A DNA stretch of 64,000 nt, from positions 1,302,001 through 1,366,000 of the forward strand of contig JAXHLS010000002.1 in the NCBI GenBank assembly GCA_034522055.1, read 5' to 3'. Positions 1-8,555 of this stretch are shown piece after piece. This DNA is from Gammaproteobacteria bacterium. Its GTDB lineage: Bacteria > Pseudomonadota > Gammaproteobacteria > JAABTG01. Position 1 is the first letter of the stretch. The number at the start of each line of letters is the position of its first letter. The notes below the pieces were generated by a model. It saw nothing but the letters and a program-made list of their open reading frames with translations, was not told the origin of the DNA and made no database searches. The position numbers were made by a program, and so were the translations under genes.

Positions 1-1448
1 GGCGCCGCGGCTGGGGCCTCATCGCCCTCGCCTTTCTGATTTGCTGGCCCCTGGCCGCCCTCAGCAAGGAAAACGGCGTGCTGATGCCGGCCCTGGTATT
101 GGTGCTGGAGGTGTTCTTCCTGCGCTTCGCGGGTACCGGAAAGGCCCGCAGGCCCCTGCTCCTGCTTCTCGGCCTCGCCGCCGTGGCGCCTGCGGTGCTC
201 GCCCTCGGATACCTCGCCACCCACCCGGGCTGGCTGGAACAGGTGTATTCCCACCGTCCCTTCGGCCCCTGGGATCGGCTGCTGAGCCAGGCCTGGATTC
301 TCGTAGACTACCTGCTCAACCTGTTTTCCCTGCCCGGCGGCTCGGCCCTCGGCATCTACCACGACGACCAACCGGTGTTGGCCCGGGCCTTCGCGCCCCC
401 CTTTCCGGGGCTGCTGCTGCTGGGCTGGCTCGCCATACCACCCCTGGCCTGGTGGCTGCGCCGGCGAGCCGTCGGGCCTTTGCTGGGTGGCGTGGTGTTC
501 TTCATGACGGCCCATCTGTTGGAATCCACGGTGCTGCCCCTGGAACTCTATTTCGAGCACCGCAATTACCTGCCGGCCACGGGCCTGCTCATCGGTATTG
601 CCGCCACGGTACCCATGCTGCTCGCACGGCTGCACCGGCTACGGCCGGTCCTTCCCGTGATGCTGGTACTCATGTTGGCGTTCAATCTTGTGCTCACCGC
701 GGCGCGGGCAGACATATGGTCCAGCAAAGAGGCCCTGCTGGATTATCATCTGGAGGCCCATCCCGGGTCCCTGCGGGTCCATTCCTCCACCGCCAACCTG
801 TACCTGGCCGCTGGCCGCCACGAGCAGGCCCTCGTCCATATGGACGAGGCCGCGGACACCATCGCCGGCCGCCACCACGCCGCGGCAGTGGGCATTCAGC
901 GCCTCGCCGTGGCATGCCATGGCGGGCGTGTGATCCCTCCCGCCCAATGGCCGCAAGGGCCGTTGAAGGACACGCCCTACGCCATCAACACCGTCAACAT
1001 GCTGGTGACGGCCGTGGAACAGGGCGAGTGCCCCGGTTTTCCAGCCGCCGCAATGCTGGATTATCTGGGGCATAACGCCTATTTCCAGCGCCCCCGCCAC
1101 CGCTGGAACCTGGCCCTGCTCGAGGCCCGGCTGGCGGCCCGGGCCGGGCTTCCCGACGCCGCAGCGCAGCGGTTCCTGACGGCCTACACCCTGCGCCCCC
1201 GCCAGCCGGAGCCGGCATTGCGCGCGGCCCGGCTATGGCTGGAGGCGGGGAAATCAAGCCCGGCGCGGTCGGTACTGGACGACATCGCACCCACGGTGGA
1301 GTCCTGGCCCTCTGCATTGCGGCGTGAGTACCGCCGCCTGCGGGAACGAGTCGAGGGTCTGCCGGCGACAAATGCGGGCAGTCGGGCCTCGGGTCTTGAA
1401 CCACACGCGTATCCCGCGAACAGCCATAGCCGCGTATATTTTGATTAG
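1..1448 (+). CDS. Membrane TPR protein, 3' part (5' end outside window)
   Basis: The reading frame is open from the left edge (codons from base 3), so the gene begins outside the window; the first internal Met at 78 is not taken as the start. The visible part has several hydrophobic segments in its first two thirds, including the motif ALSKENGVLMP, which is typical of polytopic inner-membrane proteins of the GT-C/PMT-like, TPR-containing class (often annotated as O-GlcNAc-transferase-like TPR proteins). The C-terminal third (about the last 150 residues) is soluble and helical with TPR-like pairs such as LTAYTLRPRQPEPALRAARL. A role in surface glycan or glycoprotein assembly is inferred from the family only. 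It is the last gene before a spacer leading to trpC. Confidence 0.75.
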   Translation, partial: RRGWGLIALAFLICWPLAALSKENGVLMPALVLVLEVFFLRFAGTGKARRPLLLLLGLAAVAPAVLALGYLATHPGWLEQVYSHRPFGPWDRLLSQAWILVDYLLNLFSLPGGSALGIYHDDQPVLARAFAPPFPGLLLLGWLAIPPLAWWLRRRAVGPLLGGVVFFMTAHLLESTVLPLELYFEHRNYLPATGLLIGIAATVPMLLARLHRLRPVLPVMLVLMLAFNLVLTAARADIWSSKEALLDYHLEAHPGSLRVHSSTANLYLAAGRHEQALVHMDEAADTIAGRHHAAAVGIQRLAVACHGGRVIPPAQWPQGPLKDTPYAINTVNMLVTAVEQGECPGFPAAAMLDYLGHNAYFQRPRHRWNLALLEARLAARAGLPDAAAQRFLTAYTLRPRQPEPALRAARLWLEAGKSSPARSVLDDIAPTVESWPSALRREYRRLRERVEGLPATNAGSRASGLEPHAYPANSHSRVYFD

Positions 1449-1639
1449 TAAAATGCCTCATGGTCGACGGGCCGGCACCATCCTGCAGGGACTCTTCTGC
1501 GCAGCGCCCTCCCGGGGCCCCGGCGATGCGCGCGAATTGCAATGGCTTGAGGGCCCTGGCCGACGGCTGAAGGGACCGTAAGGGTCCGGCTCGGGTTAGA
1601 ATGGACCGCATCGACCGGCCATTACCAGGGAACGCCGAC

Positions 1640-2443
1640 ATGACCGATACACCGGATATCCTGCAGAGGATCCTCGACCACAAGGCCATCGAGGTCATGG
1701 AGCAGGCAGAACGCCTGCCCCTGTCAGAACTCAAACACAGGCTGACCTTCGCCCCGCCGGTGCGGCCCTTCGAGGGTGCCATACGCGGGTGCCTGGCGAA
1801 GGACCAGGCAGCCGTCATCGCCGAGGTGAAAAAGGCCTCCCCGTCCCGGGGTCTGCTGCGGGCCGACTTCGACCCGGCGGCCATCGCCGCCAGCTACGAG
1901 CGCGGTGGCGCCACCTGCCTGTCGGTACTCACGGACCGCGAATTCTTCCAGGGCGGCGAGGAGTACCTGCGGGAGGCCCGGGAGGCCTGCACCCTGCCGG
2001 TACTACGCAAGGATTTCATGATCGTCCCCTACCAGGTCTACGAGGCACGGGCCATGGGCGCCGACTGCATCCTGCTCATCATCGCCGCCCTGGACGACGC
2101 CCGCCTGGCGGAACTGGCGACCCTGGCCACCGAACTCGGCATGGATGTCCTGGTGGAGATCCATGACGCCGGGGAGCTGGACCGCGCCCTGGCCCTGGAT
2201 ATTCCCCTGGTGGGCATCAACAACCGCGACCTGCGCACTTTCGATACCCGCCTGGAGACCACCCTCGACCTGCTGGAACAGATCCCCGCCGACCGCGTAG
2301 TGGTGACCGAGAGCGGTATTCACGAAGCGACAGACGTCGCGCGCATGCGGGCCGCCGGCGTACACACCTTTCTCGTAGGAGAGGCCTTCATGCGCGCCGA
2401 CGACCCCGGCACCAGGCTGGCGGAGTTGTTCAGCCAGGGGTGA
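1640..2443 (+). CDS. trpC: Indole-3-glycerol phosphate synthase
   Basis: Converts carboxyphenylamino-deoxyribulose phosphate to indole-3-glycerol phosphate in cytosolic tryptophan synthesis. The 267-residue product is a single (beta/alpha)8 barrel of normal length for a monofunctional TrpC, without a fused TrpF. Family signatures visible are [25 protein letters not shown] and VTESGI near the C-terminus. The frame is open upstream to 1601, but I chose ATG 1640 because the protein normally begins with a short DILQRIL-type helix and AGGGA lies about 10 bases before it. No trpG or trpD is adjacent on its 3' side, so any trp operon partners lie elsewhere. Confidence 0.95.
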   Translation: MTDTPDILQRILDHKAIEVMEQAERLPLSELKHRLTFAPPVRPFEGAIRGCLAKDQAAVIAEVKKASPSRGLLRADFDPAAIAASYERGGATCLSVLTDREFFQGGEEYLREAREACTLPVLRKDFMIVPYQVYEARAMGADCILLIIAALDDARLAELATLATELGMDVLVEIHDAGELDRALALDIPLVGINNRDLRTFDTRLETTLDLLEQIPADRVVVTESGIHEATDVARMRAAGVHTFLVGEAFMRADDPGTRLAELFSQG

Positions 2444-2944
2444 GAAAAGACATTTGGAACCACGAAAGACTCGAAATAACACGAAATTTTGGTAAAGAAC
2501 ACACAAGGTTGAGGTGAACTCGTGAACCCCAATCCACAGGCTTGGCAGAGCCGCTCGGATAGGTAAGAAAAGCTTTTTGAACTACGAAAGGCGCGAAATG
2601 CGCGAAGGATTTAAAGATACGCCGGAAGAACCCTCAGCCCGCTCCCTTTTCGCGCCTTTCGCGTCTTTCGCGGTTGCATTTCTTTTTTTTGAACTACGAA
2701 AAACGCGAAATGCGCGAAGGATTTAAAGATACGCCGGAAGAACCCTCCGCCCGCTCCCGTTTCGCGCCTTTCGCGTCTTTCGCGGTTGCATTTTCTTTTT
2801 TCTTTAAACTACGAAAGGCGCGAAAGCTTTAACCAGGCAATCTCCAGCCCCCCAGTGATTTTATTTCGGGTCTTTCGCGTCTTTCGTGGTTGCAATTTTC
2901 CTTTTCTTTACAAACGACAAGAGACACGAAACGCGGGCATGCTA
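2444..2944. repeat. Repeat-filled spacer: ACTACGAAAGGCGCGAAA family, tandem copies
   Basis: This 500-bp spacer holds no convincing gene. It contains two tandem copies of a 112-bp unit (starting near 2579 and 2691), each opening with GAACTACGAAAGGCGCGAAA or a variant and closing with TTTCGCGTCTTTCGCGGTTG, so the ends are inverted relatives of one another. A shorter third copy covers about 2806-2900, and a degenerate copy (ACCACGAAAGACTCGAAATA) lies at about 2459. Related copies occur near 13060, 23860 and 49750. Short open frames here translate only the repeat. Confidence 0.85.
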
Positions 2945-3655
2945 TTAGCGTAGTGCAGGGAATGTGAACGATTCGTGGCGTCCGGCACGGACGCAGTTGC
3001 TCTCGGTCGCGCCGAGGTAGAGATACCACGTCTGTTGTGCCATCGGCGTTCTGACATTGAACGCCCCGGGCCCGAGTAGCGCCAGGTTGGCGCCTTGCTC
3101 CGGATCACGCACCGACTCGTAGCGAATGACATCAACACCACCCCGTCTGGCTTCCTCGGCGAGGGCCTGGGTCGCGCTGTAATCGTCGGGGTGGACCCAT
3201 AGGGTGCGGTCGGCATCGAGAGGGGGCCGGGTCAAATCGAGCCGCAACTGCGCCTGGTAGTCCACGGCGAAGACCGTCAGGGCCTCGTGGGTCCCGGGGA
3301 GGGGAGTTCCAGGCGAGGCCTCGATGAAATGCCGGCGCCAGTGGCTGAACTCGGCCAGGCCCGAACGGATCTCCTCGGAGCAATAGAACACGCCATGGCC
3401 GTCATGCGGCCGCCGGAACCGTGATCCGAAGGGAGAGGGGGGATAACGGAATGGGGTCTTGAGAAGGTAGTGGAGGTCCGCCGCCTCGGGCGGATACGCG
3501 GGTTTTGTCTCCTCCAGGATATCTTCCAGCAGGGACTGCTCATCCAGAGTGTCCACCACCTTTCGGGTGGACACCGTGTACTGGTGTTCCACCACCCGCC
3601 ACGCCTCAGCGGCCGCAGGCCCGGCCTCAGATGCGAGCGCGGTGTGCGTCCACAT
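2945..3655 (-). CDS. RES-domain toxin
   Basis: Toxin of a type II RES-Xre toxin-antitoxin pair; characterised RES proteins deplete NAD+. The 236-residue protein shows the RES pattern: FRYPPSP with SRF at about residues 70-80, FYCSEE at about 90, and the alternating strand/helix layout ending in a short QTWYLY strand. The ATG at 3655 lies inside the upstream antitoxin gene (29-bp overlap, same strand), which points to translational coupling. Length is normal for the family. Function is assigned from family and from the neighbouring Xre antitoxin; activity is inferred. Confidence 0.85.
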   Translation of the reverse strand: MWTHTALASEAGPAAAEAWRVVEHQYTVSTRKVVDTLDEQSLLEDILEETKPAYPPEAADLHYLLKTPFRYPPSPFGSRFRRPHDGHGVFYCSEEIRSGLAEFSHWRRHFIEASPGTPLPGTHEALTVFAVDYQAQLRLDLTRPPLDADRTLWVHPDDYSATQALAEEARRGGVDVIRYESVRDPEQGANLALLGPGAFNVRTPMAQQTWYLYLGATESNCVRAGRHESFTFPALR

Positions 3656-3998
3656 AGGAGACCACGTTGACCAAGCCCGCCACGTTGCCGATGAGTCTTA
3701 CCGGGACATCGTGCAGTTCTGTATTGGCGTTGTGCATCCAGGCCTGCAGAGACCGCTCGTCGCCTGCCATGATGGCATCGAGACCACGGTAGAGCCGCAC
3801 CAGCAGCGCTGCCAACTCCCAGTTTTTGCTCTTTTCGTCCAGGACGTACCGGCCGGCATACATCCGGCTGAGGGTAGCCGGGCTCAGACCAATGGCCCTC
3901 GCCAGTTCCGGCCGTTTCAGGCCCAGAAATTCGGATGCTCCGATGACGGCCTTGGTCAGCACTGCAGCGCGCTCGGTGGCTTTTCCAGTGACTTCCAT
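3627..3998 (-). CDS. Xre/MbcA/ParS-type antitoxin
   Basis: Antitoxin partner of the RES toxin just downstream. The 123-residue protein has an N-terminal helix-turn-helix (RPELARAIGLSPATLSRMYA, about residues 33-52) and the C-terminal toxin-binding domain with the family pattern W..N.N..L..VP..LIGNVAGLVNVVSYVDAHRARI. A strong ribosome site, AGGAGGAG, sits 5 bases before the ATG at 3998. A perfect palindrome upstream (4027-4040) is a likely autoregulatory operator. The gene pair is transcribed toward the trpC spacer. Confidence 0.88.
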   Translation of the reverse strand: MEVTGKATERAAVLTKAVIGASEFLGLKRPELARAIGLSPATLSRMYAGRYVLDEKSKNWELAALLVRLYRGLDAIMAGDERSLQAWMHNANTELHDVPVRLIGNVAGLVNVVSYVDAHRARI

Positions 3999-3999
3999 G

Positions 4000-4305
4000 G
4001 GATCTCCTCCTGAACCTATGGGGATAGTTTCTATAGAAACGATAGCTCCAATATTTTTCTAAAGCAAGATCCGGCGATTCCACCTGTCGCGGGATCCACG
4101 GATGTCTCAGGGACCTCGGGCGCAGGACTCGCCTCCGTCATGGCTCGTACCACTGCGGCGGTCCCGGGATTGAAGGCGAGACACTTCACCGGCTCACTGA
4201 CCGTCCCCGTTCAGACTCATATCTGGATTGGAAAGGACTCTCCATAGTCTGTTCGGGAAGATGCCTTCCACTCCATTCATGCGGGCACCCCTGCCGGACG
4301 TTTCA
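4000..4305. other. Spacer between RES-Xre promoter and lptG 3' end
   Basis: About 300 bp without a convincing gene. It holds the AT-rich promoter region and palindrome of the RES-Xre pair at its left end. The remainder, up to the lptG stop, is GC-rich sequence in which I see no clear terminator or RNA. Confidence 0.5.
4027..4040. promoter_or_regulatory. Palindromic operator candidate for the RES-Xre operon
   Basis: GTTTCTATAGAAAC is a perfect 14-bp palindrome 29 bp upstream of the antitoxin start, and its centre contains a TATAG element suited to a -10 box on the minus strand. Xre-type antitoxins usually repress their own promoter at such sites. The surrounding bases are much more AT-rich than the genes on either side. 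Confidence 0.5.
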
Positions 4306-5370
4306 TCAACGCACACGGCGCAGCAGCCCCAGGCCCAGCAGCAAGAGCAGCAGGGGTGGCAGCACGGCCACGGACAGCGGCGGCCAGGCCAGCACGAGGC
4401 TGGCCTGGGCCAACATGCCGGTGAGGAGTTGGTAACCGAGGCCCAGGGCCATGGCGGCGGCCACCCGCAGGCTGGCGGCGCGGTTACGCAACGAAACCAC
4501 CGCGGCGACCATCGCCACCAGGGCCATGCCGGCACACGCCAGGGGCAGCACCAGGCGCTGGGCCAGCACCAGCACGAACTCGTCCGTATCCTGGCGGCGG
4601 GCACGCAGCGTCCCCACGTATTTCCACAGGTCCGTCAGGGGCAGACTGCCGGGCGGGTGCAGCAGCAATTCGAGTTCCGTCGCCGACAGGAAGGACGCCC
4701 AGGTGTACGTCGGATAGGTGAGCACGCGGGGCCCGTTCGCCATGCCGAACTCGCGTACCACCGCCTCTTCGAGGCGCCAGCCTCCCGGGGCGTCGGGCCG
4801 CGCCCGAGCGGCGCTGATGTGTCGTTGCAGGTGTCCCGTGTCATCGTACTCGTAGACGCTGACGTTCGTGGGGATACGGCCGAGTTCCAGGCTGGAGACA
4901 TTCAAGAAAGTCTGGTCCTGGCGCAGCCAGATGCCATGGGAGGGATGCCACAACCCCTCCTGCCCGAGGTCGGGTCCGGTGATCGTCGTCGGGCCCTGGT
5001 AGAAGAGGGGGGTACCCCACTGCAGCAGCGCCAGGGCCAGCAGCGCCACGGCCACCGCCGGCATGAGCACCATTGCGGTGATACGCCCCAGGGATATGCC
5101 GGCTGCCCGCATGGCGGTGATCTCCTGGTCACGGTTGAGACCGCCCATCACCGCGGCCGTCGCCAGCACCACCACCACCGGCAGCAGGTCCATCAGGGCC
5201 TCCGGCAACACCCGTGCAGCCTGCCAGGCCAATGGGAGCACCATGCCGGTGCCGGCATCCTCCATTTGCTGCAGCAACTCCAGCAGCCACAACAGCGCGG
5301 CCAGCGACAGGCCCACCATGGCATAACCGTGCATCAACCTCGCCATCAGGTAGGCACGGATCAGCCTCAC
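4306..5370 (-). CDS. lptG: LPS export permease LptG
   Basis: Inner-membrane permease of the Lpt machine, which with LptF and LptB extracts lipopolysaccharide from the inner membrane. The 354-residue protein has the YjgP/YjgQ layout: two to three N-terminal membrane helices, a periplasmic beta-jellyroll (about residues 125-255) and three C-terminal helices ending in a Leu-rich segment. The motif GLNRDQEITAMRAAG is the coupling-helix region. The frame is open well upstream, but the start is placed at GTG 5370 because it overlaps the lptF stop as GTGA and matches usual LptG length (about 360). Confidence 0.9.
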   Translation of the reverse strand: MRLIRAYLMARLMHGYAMVGLSLAALLWLLELLQQMEDAGTGMVLPLAWQAARVLPEALMDLLPVVVVLATAAVMGGLNRDQEITAMRAAGISLGRITAMVLMPAVAVALLALALLQWGTPLFYQGPTTITGPDLGQEGLWHPSHGIWLRQDQTFLNVSSLELGRIPTNVSVYEYDDTGHLQRHISAARARPDAPGGWRLEEAVVREFGMANGPRVLTYPTYTWASFLSATELELLLHPPGSLPLTDLWKYVGTLRARRQDTDEFVLVLAQRLVLPLACAGMALVAMVAAVVSLRNRAASLRVAAAMALGLGYQLLTGMLAQASLVLAWPPLSVAVLPPLLLLLLGLGLLRRVR

Positions 5371-6437
5371 AAGGGTACCCCCGGGCCACGATGAGCGACC
5401 CAGTAGCGCGACAGCAGCAGGCCAATGGCCGCCAGGGGCAGCCAGAACAGCCCCGGCCACGGGGCCAACTGGCCCCTTTCCAGTCCCTCCATCAACACCC
5501 CGAGCACGCTGAAATACAGCACCACCACCAGGGTGGCGCCGAGCACCCGGGTGGACTGCCCGCGCCGCGTATCGATGCGGCCCAATGCCAATCCCGCCAG
5601 CGCCAGCAGCGGCACACTCAGGGGACCAAGCAAGCGCCTCTGCAGTTCCGCGAGGTAGACGGGGTCGCCCCCCTGCCGGAGTTCGCCGAAGGGCAAGGCG
5701 CGGCGCAGCCGTTCCCGCACCGGCGGCGGCGGTGGCGTGAACACCACTTCCAGCCGTTGGAACCGACCCACCACATCGGGGCTGCCGCCGGTGCCGGGCT
5801 GAAACATCTCCACCCCCCCCGTGAATACCAGGCGTTGCCGGCCCGCCCGGACGCCCTCCTGATGGACCCGGCCGGCCCGCAATACGCCGCCACCGCCATC
5901 GTCCCCCCGCCGGTGCACCAATACCCGTTCGAGGTTGTCGCCGTCCCGTCCTTCGGCGAACAGCAGCCAGGCGCGGCCCAGGGGCGTGAAGCGTCCCGGC
6001 TCCACCTGGGACAGGTCCAGACGTGCGGCGACTTCCGCCTCGATGCCATAGAGGGTGGCGAAGGCCCATGGCCGGTACAGCAGCGACACCCCAGCCACCA
6101 GCAACGCGAGGCCGAGCACCGGCAAGGCCAGGGCCGACAGGATGCGATACCGTCCGGCCCCCAGGGCCGCCAGGGCGGTGAGTTCATGGCCGGTCTGCAG
6201 ACGCCCGAGGCCGATCACCACCCCCAGGACCAGCGCGGCCGGCACCAGCACGTCCATGAATATGCCGAGCCTGAGCAATGCCAGTTGGGTGACCGCGACG
6301 ATGGAGAAGCCCTCGGCGACCGCCTGGGCCAGTATGCGGCTGGCATAGAACACCAGCACGACCACCACCAGCCCGATCAGCGTCCCGCCGGCCGGCCGCA
6401 TGACCTCCGCCGCCAGGTAGCGCTCAATCCGGCGCAT
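5367..6437 (-). CDS. lptF: LPS export permease LptF
   Basis: Partner of LptG in the LPS-extracting ABC transporter. The 356-residue protein begins MRRIERYLAAEV, a typical LptF opening, followed by membrane helices (LIGLVVVVLVFYAS), the coupling motif ELTALAALGAGRYRI, a periplasmic jellyroll and three C-terminal helices with ALGRIDTRRGQS between. An upstream in-frame Met (6455) would add only six residues and is disfavoured because homologues begin at MRRIERY. It overlaps lptG by 4 bp, a coupled two-gene operon. The partner ATPase candidate lies about 2.1 kb away on the other strand. Confidence 0.92.
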   Translation of the reverse strand: MRRIERYLAAEVMRPAGGTLIGLVVVVLVFYASRILAQAVAEGFSIVAVTQLALLRLGIFMDVLVPAALVLGVVIGLGRLQTGHELTALAALGAGRYRILSALALPVLGLALLVAGVSLLYRPWAFATLYGIEAEVAARLDLSQVEPGRFTPLGRAWLLFAEGRDGDNLERVLVHRRGDDGGGGVLRAGRVHQEGVRAGRQRLVFTGGVEMFQPGTGGSPDVVGRFQRLEVVFTPPPPPVRERLRRALPFGELRQGGDPVYLAELQRRLLGPLSVPLLALAGLALGRIDTRRGQSTRVLGATLVVVLYFSVLGVLMEGLERGQLAPWPGLFWLPLAAIGLLLSRYWVAHRGPGVPL

Positions 6438-6817
6438 GGAGGCGCCGGGCGGCAACCACCAGCCGCCCCGCCATTGCCGGGACCGCCGTCACCGGCCGGA
6501 AGCCGGCCCGCGGGATGGGCTGTGAATGGGTCATGGGGAGACATCGGCCGGTGGCGGAGTGGGTTAGTATAAGATTTTTGTCTTGGCGGGGACGACCACC
6601 ACCGCCCGTGGAGCGCGCGCCCACACCCTGCAAGGACCCCCACAGGATCGGAACCGCGATGCCTGGCACCGACGGATCGGTCACGTACCGCAGGAGCCAT
6701 TGCTGGTGAACGACTGGATACATAAAAAGCCGAATCTGGCGCAATGGGGCCTCAGAGAGACCACGGACCGGGCGTGGTGCCTGGTGCGTGATTTCAGCCC
6801 CCGGGAGGCCGCATCCC
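6438..6817. other. Divergent promoter region between lptF and acyltransferase
   Basis: A 380-bp spacer that must carry promoters for both directions. On the minus strand TTATACTAA (about 6565-6575) is a good extended -10 candidate for lptF. An 81-codon plus-strand frame ends at 6828, but it has no recognisable protein and overlaps the chosen acyltransferase start, so it is not called. Confidence 0.4.
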
Positions 6818-7750
6818 ATGGCGCCTAGGTGGCTGCGGCGGGGCCGGCGGCGCCTCGCTTTCGAACTGCTGCGCGTGGTCGCCAGATTGAGCCAGCGGCT
6901 GGGCGGCATGGCGCTGGTACGGCGCAGCGGCGAACACCTGGGCAACTTGCACTACCGGCTGTCCTGGCTTCAGCGTCCCGACCTGCAGCGCCAGCTCGAC
7001 AGGCTGCTACCGCGGACGCCGGCCCCGTCCCCGGCGAAGGCGAAGGCGGAACCAACCCTGCGCCAAGCCTACCGGAACAACGACCGCGCCATCCTCGAGA
7101 TCATCGGCATGGGTTGCAACCGCCTGCCCGATGACGTGATCCGCACCCACTGCGAGATCAGCGGCATGGCCCGGCTGCGCGATGCCCTGTCGGCGGGCCG
7201 CGGCGTGATCCTGCTGGGCATGCACATGGGCAACGGGATCCTGATGGCCACCCGGCTGGCGGTGGATGGCCTGCCGGTCAGCGTGGTGGCCCGGGAATCG
7301 CGCAAGACCGCCAGGGGCTTCCTCTACGACTGCCTGGCCGGCCACGGCATGGAGGTCATCACAGGTGAATCGCGCATCCGGGCCTACAAGGACATGCGGC
7401 GGGCCCTGCGCGCCGGCCGGGTGCTCTACGTGCTCATGGACCAGGCCACCAAACATGGCGGCATCCCCGTGGAGTTCCTGGGCAAACGCATCGAGCTGCC
7501 CGCCGGCCCGCCGCGGCTGGCCCTCGGCAGCCAGGCGCCGGTGCTGCTGGCCCTGCCCCTGGCTGCGGAGCCGGTATGGCGTTTCACCATCGACGGGCCC
7601 TTGGATATGGGGCCCGGCGACGTCGAGGAGGCGGCGGCGGTCATGGCCCGCGCCATGGAGTCCCATATCCTGGCCTACCCGCAACTGTGGACATGGCACC
7701 ATCGACGCTGGCGCAAATACCCCTTCGTGAGTGCCCTAGCAGCAGACTGA
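6818..7750 (+). CDS. LpxL/HtrB-like lysophospholipid acyltransferase family protein
   Basis: Member of the LpxL/LpxM acyltransferase family that adds secondary acyl chains to lipid A or related lipids at the inner membrane. The 310-residue product shows the family core: MHMGNGILMA, SVVARESRKTARGFLYD, RALRAGRVLYVLMDQATKHGG and a C-terminal TWHHRRWRKYP. ATG 6818 is preferred over GTG 6788 because GGGAGG lies 9 bases before it. Odd: the HxxxxD/E catalytic motif reads HMGNGI here, so the usual acidic residue is replaced by Ile, leaving activity uncertain. It is followed after 1 bp by the DUF3108 gene, suggesting an operon. Confidence 0.8.
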   Translation: MAPRWLRRGRRRLAFELLRVVARLSQRLGGMALVRRSGEHLGNLHYRLSWLQRPDLQRQLDRLLPRTPAPSPAKAKAEPTLRQAYRNNDRAILEIIGMGCNRLPDDVIRTHCEISGMARLRDALSAGRGVILLGMHMGNGILMATRLAVDGLPVSVVARESRKTARGFLYDCLAGHGMEVITGESRIRAYKDMRRALRAGRVLYVLMDQATKHGGIPVEFLGKRIELPAGPPRLALGSQAPVLLALPLAAEPVWRFTIDGPLDMGPGDVEEAAAVMARAMESHILAYPQLWTWHHRRWRKYPFVSALAAD

Positions 7751-7751
7751 T

Positions 7752-8555
7752 ATGCCCGGGAAACATCGCCAATCCACCATGCACCGGCCCCGCAGCCGGC
7801 TCGCCGCCGCGCTGCTCGCCCTGGGGCTGAGCGGGCCGGCGGCCACCGCAGACACGCCACAGGCCGCCACGGCGCTGCCACTGCCCGAGCACACGGCTCG
7901 CTACGCGGTGTTCAGGAAGGGCTCGGAGGTGGGCCACCTGGATATCGAACTCGCCCGCCACGAAGGCGGCAGTTACCACTACGCCGCGGACACCACCGCC
8001 ACCGCCCTGCTGTTGCGCGTCCTGGGGCTGGCCCTCGGGGAGCAGGGCCGATTCCGCTGGGCGGCGGGCATGATCCGGCCCGGCAGTTACGAGCAGGTGG
8101 TGCGGCGCCCCGGCCGCAACAAGCACTGGGAGGCCCGCTTCGACTGGGAGGCCCTGCGCGCCCGCGGCGACAGCCACCGCGGCCCCATCGACGTGGCACT
8201 GCCCGCCGGCGCGCTCGACCCCCTGACGGTGCGGCTGCAACTGGCGGTACGCCTGGCGGCGGATGGCGACCCGGCACCGGAGTACCGTTTCCATGTGTTC
8301 GAGCGCGACGCGGTGGAGACCCAGGCCTTCGTGCTGAGTGGTCGCGATGCCGTACCCTACGGCGACGGCTGCCTGCCCGCGGCAAGGCTGGAGCGCTTGC
8401 GGAACGGCGAAGCTCGCGGCGACTTCTCCTGGCACGCCGAGGCCTTTCACTGGATGCCCGTGCGTATCCTTCAGGTGCGCGATGGCGAGGAAAAAATGGA
8501 CCTGCGGCTGCGCCGCACCTCGTTGCCCGTTCATCCCGCCCCCTGCCCGCCTTGA
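7752..8555 (+). CDS. DUF3108-domain exported protein
   Basis: The 267-residue protein has a basic N-terminus and a hydrophobic stretch (RLAAALLALGLSGPAATA) that looks like a Sec signal peptide, then a beta-rich domain of the DUF3108 type (ARYAVFRKGSEVGHLDIEL near the start; WHAEAFHWMPVRILQV near the end). Function is unknown for the family; it is often found near cell-envelope genes. Placement between an LpxL-like acyltransferase and an LptB-like ATPase, with 1-bp spacing before it and a TTGA overlap after it, suggests a lipid or LPS-related periplasmic role. That role is inferred from context only. Confidence 0.7.
   Translation: MPGKHRQSTMHRPRSRLAAALLALGLSGPAATADTPQAATALPLPEHTARYAVFRKGSEVGHLDIELARHEGGSYHYAADTTATALLLRVLGLALGEQGRFRWAAGMIRPGSYEQVVRRPGRNKHWEARFDWEALRARGDSHRGPIDVALPAGALDPLTVRLQLAVRLAADGDPAPEYRFHVFERDAVETQAFVLSGRDAVPYGDGCLPAARLERLRNGEARGDFSWHAEAFHWMPVRILQVRDGEEKMDLRLRRTSLPVHPAPCPP

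Noticed and set aside
4228-5394. Long plus-strand frame of 388 codons opposite lptG
   Set aside because: Its product is Gln/His/Gly-rich low-complexity sequence with no family resemblance, typical of antisense frames in GC-rich DNA. LptG on the other strand is clear.
4306-6069. Reading lptG as a 587-residue protein
   Set aside because: The first 233 residues translate lptF out of frame. The true start is GTG 5370 overlapping the lptF stop.
6583-6828. 81-codon frame between lptF and the acyltransferase
   Set aside because: No recognisable protein, and it overlaps the acyltransferase start, which has its own GGGAGG site.
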